From contig OZ038471.1 of the NCBI GenBank assembly GCA_964036295.1, forward strand, positions 2,510,001-2,574,000: 64,000 bases of DNA. Reading direction: 5' to 3'. The notes under the pieces are model-generated. The model worked only from the letters and a program-made list of their open reading frames with translations, was not told the origin of the DNA and made no database searches. The stretch comes from Plumapathes pennacea. Its lineage: Eukaryota; Cnidaria; Anthozoa; Antipatharia; Myriopathidae. A program made the position numbers and the translations under genes. Of the stretch, positions 31,629 through 56,800 are shown in pieces. The stretch's first letter is position 1. Each line of letters begins with the position of its first letter.

Positions 31629-34255
31629 ATGGGTCCAATACGATGGAGAAAATGGACAGTGTCTTGGTTAGTAATGGGCATACTTGCATTACTGTATTTG
31701 CGGGCAGTTTTGGACAACCACAAATCACCCACGGTATTACACCGCAAGAGAAACGAGCGTGGAAAAAGAAATAACTTTCCTCATCATGGTAAGGCTTGAA
31801 ATAACGGTTTTTAAGTTACACAGTACGTTTATGTCTGCATTCAGTGCAAAGCCGCTTGCAGGTCACTTTATCTCAGTTGAGTGTTGAGGCTCCAGAGTGT
31901 TATTACTATGAGGAAAGATATAAGTAGACTGTTGCATGGGTTTTGCTTTTCCACTTAGGTAAAGAAGCAGCAGTGAAGAAGTATCATCACAACAGCGAAA
32001 GAGCAGCAAGGAGGGAGACAAGGGAAACTGGGGAAATTGCGAGACTGAGAAAACAAGAACAAAAGCTTTTGCGAGCCTTGTCAGACAGCAGCAGAGCAGA
32101 GGAGAGCTTAAGGAAAAAGATTCGTGCACTATCCATTCGGTCAGCGCTGAAAAACCACGTCCAGAGCTCATCAGCATCGAAACCAGAGCATAAACTGCCC
32201 AATGTACCGACAGTATTTGTCGTCACGCCGACTTTTACCCGTTTCGTCCAGAAAGCCGAGTTAACAAGAATTTCTCAAGCACTGAAAGGTGTCACAAAAC
32301 TTCACTGGATAGTTGTGGAAGACTCCAAGATCAAAACGAAGTTAGTTGTTCAATTTTTGAAGACGTCTGGATTGAACTATACACATCTGAACATCAGGAC
32401 TCCCGATAACTTACAACAGCACAAGAATGAGTTTCGTAGAATGAAACCACGTGGGGTGGTTCAGCGAAATGTGGCAATCACGTGGTTGAGACAGCACGTG
32501 AACCCCAATACTACCCCCGGTGTGGTCTATTTTGCTGATGATGACAATACGTATGATAGTCGGATTTTCGAAGAGGTATATAAAAAGAGGTTATTACACG
32601 GGAAGGAGTGCAATACGGCGAAGTATTTTTACGAGTCGGTTTTATTTTTTCGAGCCTGCTTCAGGCGAGAAAAATAAAACTGATGAGTAAAAATACAGCC
32701 GTATTGCACGACTTTTCGTGTAATAAATTGTTTATTACACGACAAACGAAGCAGGGCAAACATTCTCGCCACGTGCAAAATGGAACAAAAAAATGACGCG
32801 TTCGTAAACTTTGCTTCGAAAACTGATCACGTAAGCTAATAAACCAGTTGATCTGGTTCCTGACGAGTGCAATACGCTCCCATCTTTGCACTCGTTTTGG
32901 CCCGTATTTGCACTCGAAAATGTGAAGTCGTGTAATAAAGACGGATTACTGGTTTGTACAACTAGATACACAATAGATTGAATTACTTTAACCTTTAGTT
33001 TTAACTATTTCTTTGCCATATTTATCAATGTACTTATCGGAAACTTTGGTTTGAGTCGGTGATCGCACCTTTAGGTCTCATTGTGGGCCTGCTATGCATG
33101 TTTGGTTGGCAGTTTCCATTTGAGTGGCCACTTCTAGGTTTCATTTAACAGTTCAGAAGTTAGAATTGATCACTGCTATTAGAATGTACTCATTTTGCGA
33201 GCTTTTATCTGAGTGGGCCCAGCCTTAGGTTTTCTTTGACAGTTCAGGCCTTTCGAAGTTTAATCCACCTTTGGTGGCTATATGAAAGGATTAATCCCTG
33301 GTTTTGACAAACACAATAATTCTTCTTACTATTTAAAGAAAAATAATATGTGTGACATAACAAGAATTTACAGCTGGACCACGCACCCTAACAGCCTTCT
33401 TTCTTTAGATGCGCTGGGTCAAGAGGGTTGGTGTTTGTCCCGTGGCCTTCACCGGAGCTGCTCGTTGGGCGGGGCCTATCTGTAAGGGGGGCAGGGTGGT
33501 CAGTTTCCACACCAACTGGGGTCATTTCCGACCGTTCCCTATCGACATGGCCGGTTTTGCTATCAATATCAAAAAAATTATCACGGACTATCCCAAAGCC
33601 GTGTTCATGGCTTCAAAGCAGCCTGGGATGCTAGAGTCCTCGTTATTGACCCAGATCACAAGTATTACGGAGTTGGAACCAATCACTGCTAACTGCTCCC
33701 AGGTAAATTGATTTTAATGTCATTTTACAAACATGAATTCTTATTATTATTCAAGAAGAAAATGTACTAAGAGTGATTTGGTGAGAATACTTACTCTCTG
33801 TCCCTCTTTATCTCTGTATCAATCTTTGCCGGTCTCCACTCTATAATTGCAATAAGTCGTTAGTATTAGAAATCTCACACTAAATGTCTCTTTTTCTTCT
33901 CAGTCTCCTTCTGTTTCTTTTGTCTCTGGGGTTTCGAGCGCTAGCCCTTCGTCAAGAATTGCCCAGACGAGTGACTAATGCTCGAAGCGTCAGCTCTAAA
34001 TTTCTTAATGGCGTCTAGGTTTCACACATCGACACTTCAGTCGATTCATCCTACATCTTACTTCACGTCAACGCATTCAAAAACTGGTTCTCTTTTTCGC
34101 TCTGTCTTTTGCTGTCTCGTTATTCTCACACACACAGTCTGTCTCAACAGGTTTACGTTTGGCACACACGCACACAACAACCTATGGACAGCATCTCAGG
34201 AGAACGGAAGTTAATACAAGACGGCCGTCCTTCAAATCAAGATATAGAGACGTGA
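31629..34255 (+). CDS. B3GAT: Beta-1,3-glucuronosyltransferase paralogue, 391 aa
   Basis: Four exons: 31629-31788, 31959-32575, 33409-33702 and 34151-34255. Intron phases (1, 0, 0) equal those of the minus-strand paralogue, and the last two exons have identical lengths (294 and 105 nt). The type II anchor is WTVSWLVMGILALLYL. A charged coiled-coil stem (~60-115) is longer than in the neighbour. The catalytic domain keeps TVFVVTPTFTR, LHWIVVEDS, VVYFADDDNTYD, PFPIDMAGFAINI, LESSLL and VYVWHTRTQ. Oddity: the usual VWPV motif reads VCPV (Trp to Cys). The last exon is 450 bp away within 89-bp repeats and is easily missed. A fold-back element starts 15 bp after the exon 2 donor. Confidence 0.88.
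32590..32945. mobile_element. Fold-back element in B3GAT intron 2
   Basis: TTATTACACG at the left recurs inverted as CGTGTAATAAA near 32732 and again as GTCGTGTAATAAAG near 32940. Internal pairs include GTGCAATACGG/CCGTATTGCAC and GTATTTTTAC/GTAAAAATAC around a centre near 32660. It is non-coding. Confidence 0.6.
33045..33290 (+). repeat. Diverged 89-bp minisatellite units
   Basis: Degenerate units of the repeat defined at 34279, in the second intron of the plus-strand B3GAT gene (TTTGAGTGG, CTTAGGTTT, TTTGACAGTTCAGG). Confidence 0.6.
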
Positions 34256-34278
34256 AAAGCCCAACCCTATTGTGTCGC

Positions 34279-34515
34279 TAGAATGTACTCGCTGAGAGCT
34301 TTCGTTTGAGTGGTCACACCTTTAGGTTTTATTTGACAGTTCAGGAGTTGAAAGTGAACACTGCTATTAGAATGTACTCATTGAGAGCTTTCATTTGAGT
34401 GGTCGCACCTTTAGGTTTCATTTGACAGTTCAGGAGTTGGAAGTGAACACTTCTATTAGAATGTACCCACTGAGAGCTTCCATTTGAGTGGTCACACCTT
34501 CAGGTTTCACTATGC
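34279..34515 (+). repeat. 89-bp tandem repeat, about 2.7 units
   Basis: Units begin TAGAATGTACTC at 34279, 34368 and 34457, exactly 89 bp apart. Each holds TTTGAGTGGTCACACC, TTTAGGTTT, TTTGACAGTTCAGGAGTTG and GTGAACACTGCTAT. Copies of the same unit recur at 33045, 37870 and, inverted, at 62420. Confidence 0.85.
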
Positions 34516-35302
34516 TTCGATTTGTTCAAGTCCTTCATCTTAGATTTATGACTTTAAAAAACTTTGTGGGTGTTCGGTTAATTAATTAGACCGTCAGCAC
34601 AAAAACAGCAGCGTTAGCTTTTCAAATTTCTGTACTAGTTTGAAGCGCATTTTTTAGATCGTTTTCTTGGGAACAAAAAATAAAAACGCGACAAATGTCG
34701 CGCTTCGAAATAACGTTTTCGTGTTAGTTAACTAAATATAACATTTTTGAATACCTAACATGTAGATAACCTGTTAAATAATAAATCAGTAAAATACTTG
34801 TTATTATCTCCCACTGAACTGTACATCGTCAAGGTTAAGTGTTCTATTTTGTCTTTGTTTAATATTATAGTCTTTACCCTCTCGAAGTTTCTTTATTTAA
34901 TAAGTGAAGTCCCATAATTACTCACGAATGGCTAAATTTTAAATTGGCGGACTTAAACAGAACCAAGGCTTGTCGAAAGCCCATATATTGTATTCCTTAT
35001 ATACTTATGCGTAAACCAAACACATTCACAGCGAATGAACCCAAGAAATTTGTTTAAGAGTTTAGCATGGTGAGAGCAATTATGGTCCAAGAAAACAAAG
35101 CAACGTGTGAATAAAGAAGCAGAAAAAAATATTCTCAGCATCCCCTAATACAAAGCAAAAACTCCATCATTTCTCAGCAGGAACAAGTCAGAAGTTAAGG
35201 GACATAATGAACATGCGTTAATAATTAACGATTTTGGATGAAGAAGCCCCTTGGGTCGCTCTATTCGGTCGAGAACATGTTACTCGGTTCAACATTAGAA
35301 CG
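34516..35302. other. Intergenic region before the discoidin/EGF/CUB gene
   Basis: A/T-rich, with no supported exon. It presumably carries the promoter of the gene starting at 35303. Confidence 0.5.
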
Positions 35303-48372
<13,070 letters not shown>

Positions 48373-49550
48373 CCATTCAGTGATCAATAATTTATAATAA
48401 GATCTAGCCCGCGTTTCTCCTAACAGCAGGCTTGTCCATGTCCTCGTTCTTGTCCGTTTTCTTGTTAGTCTTGTTCTTGTTCTTGTTCTTGTTTTTGTCT
48501 CTTGAAATCTGTCTAACAAACACTTTACTGCCAAAAGGTAACTCCAATCTCCGTGACCACTTAAGTGAAAGTTCCAAACAAGAACTGGAGATGAGAGTGT
48601 TCTCGCTGTTTTAGGTAGAGGTCACGTGGGGCTTAGAGGTGGGATTCTCCACCAAGCTTCTTTTTCCAACTGTTACCTCGACAGGTGTGCAGTGAAACTG
48701 AAGCCACATGATGAAGCCAAGGACAACGGTATGGCAATTATACTCTGCAAGACATCGTTGTTGTTCAAGCTGGGCTTGGATGACACAGCGGAAAACCTCT
48801 CTTAAAACAATTATTGAACGGATTATGATTGAGGAAGGTGAAAAATAGAATATTGCACACTTGGAGCGTAATTCTTGGCGCACTAGCCTGGGCCTGTATT
48901 CGCACAACTCTTTATACACCGACTTCATAAAGATGGCGGATCGAAACGCGCGGAGAAACCTGGGACTCGGCACCAGAGAGAGGCTTGTTATGACAAATTT
49001 GGAAACGTTGAGTGGGTATGTGGGTGTGATTCGCTTTTATTAGTAGTATCAGTTTATGCAGACTTGGAAATTTTGCAAAGAAAGGTTTGGAATTGCTCAT
49101 ATCCCAATAAGCCTCGACTCCATATCTCGCCCCCAGACTTCTTTCGCGTCGGCCAACATACTGCCAACTCGTTTTACGAACAAACGTTTCGAAAGTTCAC
49201 TCAAAGTTTTTTTGTCAAGAAGGCCTTGGCCCGCACTCTTGAAATATCGGCTTCGAATAAATGCGCTAATTTCTTTGTACGTACACATTCCACGAAGCCA
49301 AGATAAATTAAGACCTAATCTTAATTTATACATTTCCAAATTTGCAGCATAACTCCCCACTATGTGCTTTAAGCCTTTGTAACATAATTCCCCACTATAT
49401 GTACCGGTTAGGCACTTACGAGTCTTAATAGTCCTCCTAGATATGAAGGGTCGATGTTTTAAACAAGGTTTGGACCGCGGTTAAAAATGTCTTGGTCTAA
49501 ACAATACATAGAAGTATCACTAGCAAACATGCACCTGTTAATATCTTCCA

Positions 49551-49748
49551 TTAGTATATACCACGCAAGTGAATAGTGCTTTTCGCGCGCTCTGATTGGC
49601 TCCTCAATCTCGGATTATCAAGGACTATTCACCTCCCGGCGGCTTCCGGCAAAACAAAATGGCGCGCGAACCCAATTTTTGCCTACTTTCGTCGGAAATA
49701 AAATAGCTATTTGGGAGTTGGCTATTAAACTTGTGTGGTATATACTAA
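49551..49748. mobile_element. MITE with TTAGTATATACCAC ends
   Basis: The left terminus TTAGTATATACCACG is mirrored by GTGGTATATACTAA at the right end, 198 bp apart. It is non-coding. Confidence 0.75.
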
Positions 49749-49858
49749 AACAATTATTCGCCTCAGTGTCTATGAATAGCGGTGGATATTTACCTCGCCG
49801 AAACGGCTCGGTAAATATCCACCGCTATTCACCTCCACTTCGGCGAATAATCGTTAAA
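49749..49858. repeat. Long hairpin palindrome
   Basis: Arms of about 50 bp pair almost fully (GAATAGCGGTGGATATTTAC with GTAAATATCCACCGCTATTC), with a short centre at CTCGCCGAAACGGCTCG. It directly abuts the preceding MITE. Confidence 0.85.
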
Positions 49859-50251
49859 TAGAAGGCTACGTTTACACCAATACCGGATAGGATTTTAAGC
49901 CGTCACAAATACCAGTGCAAACACAGATAGACCAGTCCGAAGCGGCGAATTTGTCAACGATCGGAGCGTCCTGAAAACCTATACGATACGAGACGTAACC
50001 ACTTCCAGAAACGGACCAAAGAAAGGTAGGTTTTCGCGGCGCTACACTAAGCTATCCGGTATAAAGTATAAAGGAAGCCTTGGCTTGATACGACCAAGGT
50101 TTAAGAAAATGGCGGCTAAGCTATGACCGCTATTAATGTTCAGCGTTATTTTCGCCGTCATGTGCATAGATTAGATTGACTATACAGAAAATAGAAAACG
50201 CGTCGGCTATGGATTAAAGTACACTGCGGGTAAATGTGCACTTGGTAAGCA

Positions 50252-50459
50252 TTAATATCATTCCCAAGAGTGATCAACTTCTATGCACCCCATTCAATCT
50301 TTCACCTGGGATTTTGTAATACAGAATGGAGAATTTGCCACTTCATACTGTACTAAGATGGATACTGATTCAGCTGTCAATTCCCACTACATCACTCATA
50401 CATTTTCTCCTTAAAAGGTGGGAGAATCTGAATTTTGAGCTTGGGAGTCGAAGGGTTAA
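50252..50459 (+). mobile_element. TTAA-type MITE copy
   Basis: Left TTAA with ATTCCCAAGAGTGATCAACT; right GCTTGGGAGTCGAAGGGTTAA, with the terminus intact. Intergenic. Confidence 0.75.
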
Positions 50460-51017
50460 GTGTAAGATTGAAGAACTTAGCTAACGTTTGGACTACACAT
50501 CTAGTATGATACCTGCAAGCTTTATGTAGTGAGATTGGCAGGCCCAAAAAATTAGTATTCTCAGAGGCAAGTCGGATAACATTGTTCCTGTAACACGACT
50601 TTGACGAAGACCGTGCAAGACACTGAAATTGTGTCCGTAGTTTTTATCTTGGGGATTTTGGTGATTTGGTGTGAATAAAATGTATGTAAAACTTCTTTAG
50701 AGTCTCGACATCTTCTTCCTTATGCTGGATCAGCTGAAGTTCGGGACGCACCCCAGTAATGAAGTGTCGGCTGAGCAAGGAATGAGATGACAGGAAGAAA
50801 TTCCTTCTCATTCCTTGTTCTTTTTGTGTAAAGTCCTTATTAAATACGCAAGGTGGAGGATTCTTGAAAAAAAAAACAAAAAAAACGAAAAAAACGGTGG
50901 CTTGAAGTCTGGGCGTGATGATTATGAAACGAGCCGTTTTTAAGCAAATTTAATACGCTTACATGCAGAAATTCACGAACATTCAAATGTCACAGTTTAG
51001 TGGCGGCACTGAGGAAT

Positions 51018-51899
51018 TCACATTTCCATTAAACCAAGACTTTCACTGCCTTCTGATTCCTCAAGTAAGGGATGCTGGATAGCAAAGCAACGCCGTGCAA
51101 TCAATCGATAAGCGATGGCAAAGACGACCAGATACAAAACAAGCCAGAATATCATGTGCCAGGCAAACACTATGGGCAATATCATGACGTTCACGGGAGT
51201 ATTCTTCCAGACTTTCGGTCCGTGAAGTGCAAACGCAATCTGAATGAACCAGGAGCCGTGAAGAGACGTCATATAGGCCAGCAGAATCGACAGTAAAGGA
51301 CTCTTTTCCCAGACCATCGCGAAGAGTATCAGAACGGCGGAAAGGAAAATGACAACATAGAGAATCGTATGCATGCGAATATCGAGTTCGGGTCGACCAT
51401 CCAGATGAAAATAAAAAAGCATTCCCTCAACCCAAAACGCCATGGACATGGCTAGGTAGTCTGTGCCAGCAGGCAGAGGCAACAGTTTGTACCACATGAC
51501 TAGATCTACAACCCCGGAGAAGGTGAAGAAGGAATACATCGCTACGTGACCGTAATCGTTTAAATTACGCATGAGAAATTCGCCGTCTTCGTCGTAGAGG
51601 ACGTATTGCTTGTTAGGAGAGAGCTCCACGATCATCCCAGCTACTGTAGTGATGATTTTTAGGATAGGTTCCAAAGGAACTTTGCTCAAAACTCCGGGAC
51701 ACACGAACCATACTTGCTGGTTATGTTTGATTCGTATTGGTCTCGCGTGGCTTAATGACGTCTCGTCGCTGAGCAAGCGGTGCCTTGCTTCGGAAGTTCT
51801 TCCCCCCGACTTCCAATTTAACAGGTTTCCGATGAACCACCACAAAGAGAAGAGAAGAAAGAACGTACCTGCGACGGTGTGGCCCACAAAACCTCCCAT
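51018..51899 (-). CDS. TMEM45: TMEM45-like membrane protein (293 aa)
   Basis: A single uninterrupted exon. The start MGGFVGHTVAGTFFLLFSLW matches the first helix of TMEM45A/B (DUF716), whose members are ~275 residues with about seven spans and sit in endomembranes. Further hydrophobic segments begin near residues 75, 120, 147, 178, 205 and 238 (VVIFLSAVLILFAMVW, IFWLVLYLVVFAIAY). Conserved-looking polar residues include GHVAMYSFF, EGMLFYFHLDGR and LHGSWF. The C terminus is acidic. The biochemical role of the family is poorly known. No introns are seen, so it could be a retrocopy, but the frame is intact. Confidence 0.85.
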   Translation of the reverse strand: MGGFVGHTVAGTFFLLFSLWWFIGNLLNWKSGGRTSEARHRLLSDETSLSHARPIRIKHNQQVWFVCPGVLSKVPLEPILKIITTVAGMIVELSPNKQYVLYDEDGEFLMRNLNDYGHVAMYSFFTFSGVVDLVMWYKLLPLPAGTDYLAMSMAFWVEGMLFYFHLDGRPELDIRMHTILYVVIFLSAVLILFAMVWEKSPLLSILLAYMTSLHGSWFIQIAFALHGPKVWKNTPVNVMILPIVFAWHMIFWLVLYLVVFAIAYRLIARRCFAIQHPLLEESEGSESLGLMEM

Positions 51900-53817
51900 A
51901 GTGGTCTAGCTTGCAGTCACGCCTCACTTATTCGGTATGTTTACATATTCACGAGGTAGTATTAAATCCTGGAGTGTAGTAGCCTCAGACAAAATTTATG
52001 AGAGAAATAAGATACACGTACCAGTGGCGCATACACTACGCGCAGACATGGGGCTGTATTTATAGTACGTATTCCATATATGGAACAACCGGACGAGCAA
52101 ATAACTGGCCCTGATGAGCAAATACATTGCCCCAATGAGCAAATACACAACCTTGAATAATAATTAGCCGTAAATACGTGGCGCACGAGCAAATTCGTGA
52201 CATTGAATAATAATTAGCCGTAACTTTGCAACTGGATAAACAGTGTTTGGGTTATAGTTTAGACTTAGATTTAAGGTTAGGGTTATGGTTAAGGTTTGGG
52301 GTTCGGATTAGTGTTATGGTCAGGGTTAGGCCGTGATTTTCGGGTATGCAGAGACGAGACGCTCATGGGGAGACTTGAAGGTCTTACTTGTATGTTACCA
52401 AGAAAACTAAATTGCCTCTTCTTTAAAAGGTTGCTGTCTTCCGGCGCATTGTGAGCGAAATTAAACCCACTCTTTAGCGCACTGATCAGTAAACAATCCA
52501 CATTTTTGTTGGTATTAAGAGCCCTGGACCGAGGGGAAGAGGAAAACTGGACCCAGGTTCCCTCCCACCTGCCACACGAGCAAGCTCTCAGCACAGACGT
52601 TTGATGACAAACAAGGAACCAATTACAAACCTCTAAGACATTTCTGAGATTCTATTACAAATCTACAGTGCGACAACAGCACATACAGTGGATAATTTAA
52701 ACACAATCTGTGTATAGACAGAACCTTAATATCTCCAATTATTACACGTATCTTTCTGCTGTTGCTTGAGAAATTCCGTTAATAAAATAACACGTTAAAA
52801 TTATTAGCTTTGTTATAATTACTAACTCTAGATTACTCTTTTTTGGCACAACTAAAAAGGGCCAAAGTAAAACTACGTAAGTCCTGTATTACTTAAAAAC
52901 AGATAATTGAAAGGAATAATTATAAACTTCAGCTTGTATGAAGTTCCGTCTTTAAGAGACCAATCACACAGCAGTAAGTTGGTCCACCCATCCCAACCCC
53001 AAGAGGTGCATGGGAAATTGGCCACTTTCCCTACCCCCGTGAGATATTGTGTACATCTTGGAAAATACCTAGCAGAGAACAATGACAATTAATCAACCAA
53101 TGGGAGAAGGTGAAGTGATCTGATTCCCAGGACAGTTTATTTTAAAAACTCTATAATATACCCTCAAAATTACTGGGTGATGATGATTGCACGATGGCAA
53201 AGCCATACATCATCAATAAAGTGCAATTATTTAGCACTTACATCTGCATGTAATTTTATGGGTTATATTATAAAAGAGTCGTCGTCTGAGTAGTCGTGCG
53301 AATTAACACAACTCGCAATGACTGAAAATTGAGTAAATCTCAATTTCAAATCATCACTCGTGGGGTTATTAAAATTAATCGCATTCGCAGTCTGATACAA
53401 GTTCTACTAACAAGGCCTATACATTCTATGTACGTCAAGTTAGGAGATTCTAAGATCCCAATATTCAGGATGAGTACCTTTTCGACACAGTTTCTGATAA
53501 TATATTGTCCTAACTTACATTAATGTACAAATAAAAACTTATTAAAATGGCAAAATGGGCGGACACCCAATCAAAGCTAAAACAGTAGTAAGCAAGCCAA
53601 AATAATTTGTTAAAATATCTAAAAATCAGAAAGAAAAAAACCAATGCCGTTTAAGTTAAAAGCCATGTCCGTGGACAGCATTGCACGATGGTCTGCGTTT
53701 AAACTTAACGCAAAGGGTCGTCGTGCCAAGAACGAACTGACCAAATTTGTCACCTTGCCTTCTCTAGCCTCATATAATCTCTGCGTTGAATTCTTACATC
53801 TGGTCGCATGGACACTG
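51900..53817. other. Intergenic region, with short telomere-like tract
   Basis: About 52255-52330 holds degenerate TTAGGG/TTATGG-like units (AAGGTTAGGGTTATGG, CAGGGTTAGG). 52092-52150 repeats ATGAGCAAATACA. The rest is unremarkable. The promoter of the TMEM45-like gene and the 3' UTR of Scribble should lie at the two ends. Confidence 0.5.
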
Positions 53818-56800
53818 CTACGTTGAACGGTTTGTGGAACTGCTGGAGGATCTCCGCAGGCCACTCTCGTGTGTTTCATTGTCGGATGCACTGGACTTGC
53901 GGTCTCCGTCATTCGAGTTTATTGACAGCGCCTCCAGAGACGACGCCGACATGGCCTTGACCTGCGCAATGACCACTTGCGCCTTCATAGCGTCTTCCTC
54001 CAACTCGCGCATGCGCTGTTGCCTCAAGGCGGCTCGTTTTCCCGCCTCTAGCGATCGTTTCTCGGACGCGGTGAGGGCGCGTTTGTCTGTAGGGGAGCTG
54101 CTTCGCGGGTCTTCGTTGTTCTTGTCAGCCTTTCGTTGTTGTATTCTGTCTCTGACGCGTTTCTCGGCTGCTTCAGCCTCGAGTCTTCGTATGTGGTCAG
54201 GGGATGCTGTAGGAGAAACGAGAAACAGGTCAGACAGACTCGAGAAATCATAAATGACAAGGCAAACAAACTCGGAATGTATCAATTATTGTTTCATGGG
54301 ATTTGTCTTTATGGTTGCTCAATAAAGCTATCCTCACTCAACGCTTTTAACAAAATGAAAAGAAAACAAATGCTACGACGGCGACGACGGCGACGACGTC
54401 GAAAACAACAGCAACAGCAACAACGACAACAACAGCAACAGAAACAACAACAACATGGGCAAATATTACGAAAACTGGAGTATTTGAAGAGGTCGCTTAC
54501 CTGTGGCAGCTCTGTCTTGTCCCTGAACAGGAGAAACATAAAAAAGAAATAGAAACAAGCTAATTAAATTCAAAGAATGACAGAAAAAAGATGAAATACG
54601 AGATAATCAAGGAAACTCCTCATTCCTCCTCATTCCTCCCCATTCCTCCTCATTCCTCCTCATTCCTCCTCATTCCTCCCCATTCCTCCTCATTCCTCCT
54701 CATTTCACATGGTAAGGAGAACTTGGCAGATGATAGATCAATTCTCGTTACGTCATGTAAGTGATGTGTAGAGAATTGACAGTTCAATCAGCCTTCACCA
54801 GAATAAAACGATCAAATGCCAAGTTCTCTACACTTCGAGATATATCAATCTCTGTTGACAGCTTGACATTGATAACTCCAAGAAGTTGAAGGATTTTAAG
54901 TTCGTGTCATTTTCTATCAATAAACTAAACAAACTATTACGACCAACGTATATACAAAGTCAGAAGTGATATCAATATCGATATGTAAAACTGTGCGAGA
55001 ATGCTAACACAGTGCAACATACTTTCGCTGCATCGACTCTCTGGCTGAGGTCAGACAGCAACATGATAAAATGAAAATTGACCATGTTAGATCAGGTATT
55101 CTGTTTTAGTCGTAATAAGCTCCGTGACAAAGTGATTGTTGTTGGGCAACTGAGCATAACTCAGGCGGCTTTCGCCTGTCAAAGCCGCCTTTGTCCCGAA
55201 GACTTTGTGATTTATGAGCTTTTATTCACTCGATATAGCAGTGATCTCAACCCAGCATATTCAAATTAGGTCGTTGTCGCCCGAAGTAGTCACGAACAAG
55301 GCTGACTGTCATTGGGCACTTTTCATCGGATTTGAGATTGACTAAACGGAACGTAGACATGAAAAAGCTTTTAATCTACGGGACTGTTCTTACAACTAAA
55401 GCCGTGCGATCACTTCAGCCATCTGCGTATGCCAGTAAAAAGATATAACAGACTTCCATGTATGTAAATATATTTAAACCATGCCATGGCTACTGGACCG
55501 AGTGCAAATCAAGTAAACTTCCCACGGTCTGTTTCAATGAAGCAGAAACCCTTCCCACGCTAATTTGCGCAACATCCGTCCAACGAAAATGAGGCCGAGA
55601 ATTTTCTCCACAACTTGTTAAAGATGAACGCAAGTAACTTGTAGAAGCGCTTTTCAATATCAAGACATTTTGTGGAGCTAATATAGCTAAGAGCCTGGGT
55701 GACCCGAGCCGAACGTCTTATCAACACTCTTTACTTCAACTGATATCGCCCAACCAGAAAGGAACAGCTGCAACCATATACGCGGCACAACTTTTTTTTT
55801 TTTTTTCGTTATCACACAGCGGGTAGTAAACGAGCGGTTATTACTAGCACGTTTGGTACATTTTTCGTTCCGTAAACTAGAATTTGTTAATAGACTTTAA
55901 AAGAAGAACTCTTAAGTTATAACTCTTTAGAGATAACCATTAGCAAGTTCTGAAATCTAAAGTTCAAAAGGCGACTTTATGTAAGGCATCATTTTGAGTC
56001 GAGACTTTGAATTGCGAACTCAGTTGTGGCTGTGCGGAATATTAGTGCACCAGCTTACATACTCAGCTCATCAATCAAAATTTTAGCGACAAGAGGAAGC
56101 CTTGTCTTACCCACGCTTTTAGATGGTGCAATAAAGTTACACACTTTCCAGAACTGAGGTTTTGTATTGCCCGTCCATTTTGTTTCACCCCCAGGTTGAC
56201 ACAGCAAAGGTTGTCACAGGGTTCAATATCTACCCATGGAAATTTTGAAGAGCAAAAACATAACGTACCCTATGTTCCTCTGTTTCGAGACTCTTGGTGT
56301 CTTCAAGTCTCCTCTTTAACGCCTCCTGTGAAACAAAAGAATACACAAGCAAGCTCAGTATACTAAGGAACTTAAGGAAAGAGTAAACATGTCGCACGAC
56401 AAAGGACGAAAGAGTGTTAGGGGGAAAGTATACTTACTTTTCGTGACCCTAACCAATACATAGGGTAGAAAGACAGAGATAAAGAAATGGAGATATGAAG
56501 CGAGACGGAGAAATTTACGAAGAAAACGAACAGAACGAAGACGTTACAGATAACCGAAACCTTAAAGGACACGAAGAGTGATTGATACGTAGGGCAGAAG
56601 AACATGGTACCATCAGAACCACGGCCAAATGATATCCAACACCATCAAGGAGCGAGGAAACATAAGAAAACTGACCAGAACATGTACAGTCGTACAAACA
56701 TCTAGAAACCACCTGTTTATCAATTTGATTAAAAGTACGATATTTTCTAGTAATGTTTAGTTTGTAATACGCGATCCTTGCAGGTGTCTCCAGCTCTCGA

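Larger units (their letters stand above)
48373..51017. other. Intergenic region with repeats
   Basis: No convincing gene. Three overlapping frames near 49056-49360 lack domains. It contains the elements listed at 49551, 49749 and 50252. Confidence 0.5.

Noticed and set aside
49056..49360. Three overlapping frames of 80-98 codons, considered as a retroelement fragment
   Set aside because: No reverse-transcriptase, endonuclease or other motif; overlapping frames on both strands suggest chance.
54360..54470. Basic and Gln-rich frame (RRRRR, QQQQ)
   Set aside because: Simple CGACGG/CAACAG repeats inside a Scribble intron; no splice support.
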